A DNA stretch of 64,000 bases. Source: Xanthobacteraceae bacterium. GTDB taxonomy: Bacteria > Pseudomonadota > Alphaproteobacteria > Rhizobiales > Xanthobacteraceae. The notes below the pieces were generated by a model. The model worked only from the letters and a program-made list of their open reading frames with translations. It made no database searches and was not told the origin of the DNA. Of the stretch, positions 63,196 to 64,000 are shown piece after piece; position 1 is the first letter of the stretch; every line of letters begins with the position of its first letter. Where the stretch lies: contig SCUB01000001.1 in assembly GCA_004297465.1 (NCBI GenBank), forward strand, positions 726,859-790,858, read 5' to 3'. A program made the translations under genes and the position numbers.

Positions 63196-64000
63196 CTAAC
63201 TCGCACTATCACGCCAAACCACGACACAACGATCGATGTCGGCCTCCGTCGTGGTGTGACCGAAGCTGATCCGGATGGCGCCACGCGCCATGTCCTCGGT
63301 GACGCCCATGGCGGCAAGCACGTGGGAAGGCTGTACTTTGCCCGACGAACAGGCAGCGCCCGACGACACCGCGATGCCGGCGAGATCGAAGGCGATCACC
63401 GTGGTTTCCGCCTTCATGTTGGGCCGTGCCGCAAGCACCGTGTTGGGCAGGCGCGAACTCTCGCGCGCGAAGATGACGGTGCCCGCCACTTCGGACAACC
63501 CGGCCTCAAGGCGATCGCGCAAGACCATGAGGCGCTGCGATTCGCCAGCCATCGCCGCGAGCGCGGCCGCTGCCGCCGCCGCGAATCCAGCGATACCGGC
63601 CACGTTCTCAGTGCCGGCGCGGTGACTGCGCTCCTGGCCGCCGCCTCGGATCAACGGTTCCGGCAACGGCCGGTCGGGCAGCGCCGCCACGACGCCGACC
63701 CCCTTGGGACCGCCAAGCTTGTGCGCCGACAGCGTCAGGAAATCGGCGCCGCAGGACTCGAACCGCAGCGGCAGCCGGCCGAATGCCTGCACGGCGTCGA
63801 CATGCAGCAGGCCGCCCGCCTCATGGACAACTTCAGATGCCTCGAACACAGGTTGAAGAACACCGGTCTCGTTATTGGCAAACATGATGGAAACCAGCGT
63901 TGCCGAAGTTCCCCTGAGGAGCTGGCGCAACGCCTCGGGATCGACCCTGCCGGCCGCCGTCACCGGGGCAAGTGTCACGTGTTCGGACGCGAAGCGTCCG
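63196..64000 (-). CDS. Cysteine desulfurase, NifS/IscS-like (5' end outside window)
   Basis: The frame is open to the last base of the window, so about 267 C-terminal residues are seen. Class V aminotransferase marks: SEHVTLAPV at the open end, FANNETGVLQPV, the Asp/His region LLHVDAVQAFG, PLP lysine in FLTLSAHKLGGPKG, and the catalytic cysteine in SSGAACSSGKVQPSHVL with a long mobile loop, as in NifS/IscS (group I), unlike SufS. It supplies sulfur for Fe-S clusters, tRNA thiolation or other sinks. It is on the same strand as sufB but separated by 129 bases that contain the presumed sufB promoter. Confidence 0.93.
   Translation of the reverse strand, partial: GRFASEHVTLAPVTAAGRVDPEALRQLLRGTSATLVSIMFANNETGVLQPVFEASEVVHEAGGLLHVDAVQAFGRLPLRFESCGADFLTLSAHKLGGPKGVGVVAALPDRPLPEPLIRGGGQERSHRAGTENVAGIAGFAAAAAAALAAMAGESQRLMVLRDRLEAGLSEVAGTVIFARESSRLPNTVLAARPNMKAETTVIAFDLAGIAVSSGAACSSGKVQPSHVLAAMGVTEDMARGAIRISFGHTTTEADIDRCVVVWRDSAS

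Noticed and set aside
63984..64000. Perfect hairpin CGGACGC-GAA-GCGTCCG at the window end as a terminator
   Set aside because: It lies inside the open cysteine desulfurase frame, so it is most likely a coding coincidence.

Overview
The window is a high-GC, gene-dense piece of an alphaproteobacterial chromosome, most probably from the Hyphomicrobiales (Rhizobiales), near the Xanthobacteraceae/Bradyrhizobiaceae. The signs are an NDUFS4-type complex I accessory subunit, the sufB-C-D-S-T-A order preceded by a NifS/IscS-like cysteine desulfurase, a class I PHA synthase, an aminotransferase-hom-glpX run, two HAAT-type ABC transporter operons, and short dispersed palindromic repeats between genes. 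No prophage, insertion sequence or CRISPR array is visible. This placement is inferred from gene content alone.

Layout. 1-0.8 kb: end of a His-rich RcnA/NicO metal exporter and a small secreted protein. 0.9-7.1 kb: leucine/isovalerate degradation operon (3-methylcrotonyl-CoA carboxylase beta and alpha, a hydratase, HMG-CoA lyase) with a divergent TetR regulator. 7.1-9.1 kb: complex I NDUFS4 homologue, tRNA-Pro(TGG), a DUF192 protein and a protein with two cold-shock domains. 9.3-16.4 kb: operon of an AMP-forming acyl-CoA ligase, livG, livF, livK, livH, livM and a sirtuin. 16.7-20.0 kb: a VOC protein, a hybrid histidine kinase with its OmpR-type partner, and tRNA-Glu(TTC). 20.1-29.0 kb: a second, parallel operon (acyl-CoA ligase, livG, livH, livM, livK, livF, a PaaK-like protein and an orphan receiver domain). 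29.4-31.1 kb: a YiaW/YiaV-like membrane pair. 31.2 kb: remnant of a Crp/Fnr gene. 31.4-34.4 kb: elongation factor P with its two lysine-modification genes epmA and epmB and a small membrane protein. 34.5-37.5 kb: an M23 peptidase and a lytic transglycosylase. 37.5-43.4 kb: recJ, a small monooxygenase-like gene, glpX, hom and an alanine-type aminotransferase. 43.7-49.0 kb: a lipoprotein, phaC, a MAPEG protein, argC, a DedA protein and a small membrane protein. 49.2-56.1 kb: parE, a small membrane protein, pobA, a DEAD-box helicase and a GGDEF protein. 56.2-64.0 kb: the suf Fe-S assembly operon, with a GT9 glycosyltransferase gene inserted, and a cysteine desulfurase cut by the window end.

How it fits together. 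Much of the window serves uptake and CoA-dependent breakdown of organic acids: two liv-type importers each headed by a CoA ligase, leucine catabolism, 4-hydroxybenzoate hydroxylation and PHA storage. The most interesting arrangement is the sirtuin gene five bases after livM in an operon headed by an AMP-forming CoA ligase. Such ligases are known to be switched by lysine acetylation and sirtuin deacetylation, so the operon may carry its own post-translational control. The same operon encodes a LivF whose Walker A lysine is replaced by arginine, and the second operon encodes a PaaK-like protein without a recognisable phosphate-binding loop. No wholly new defence or mobile system was found.
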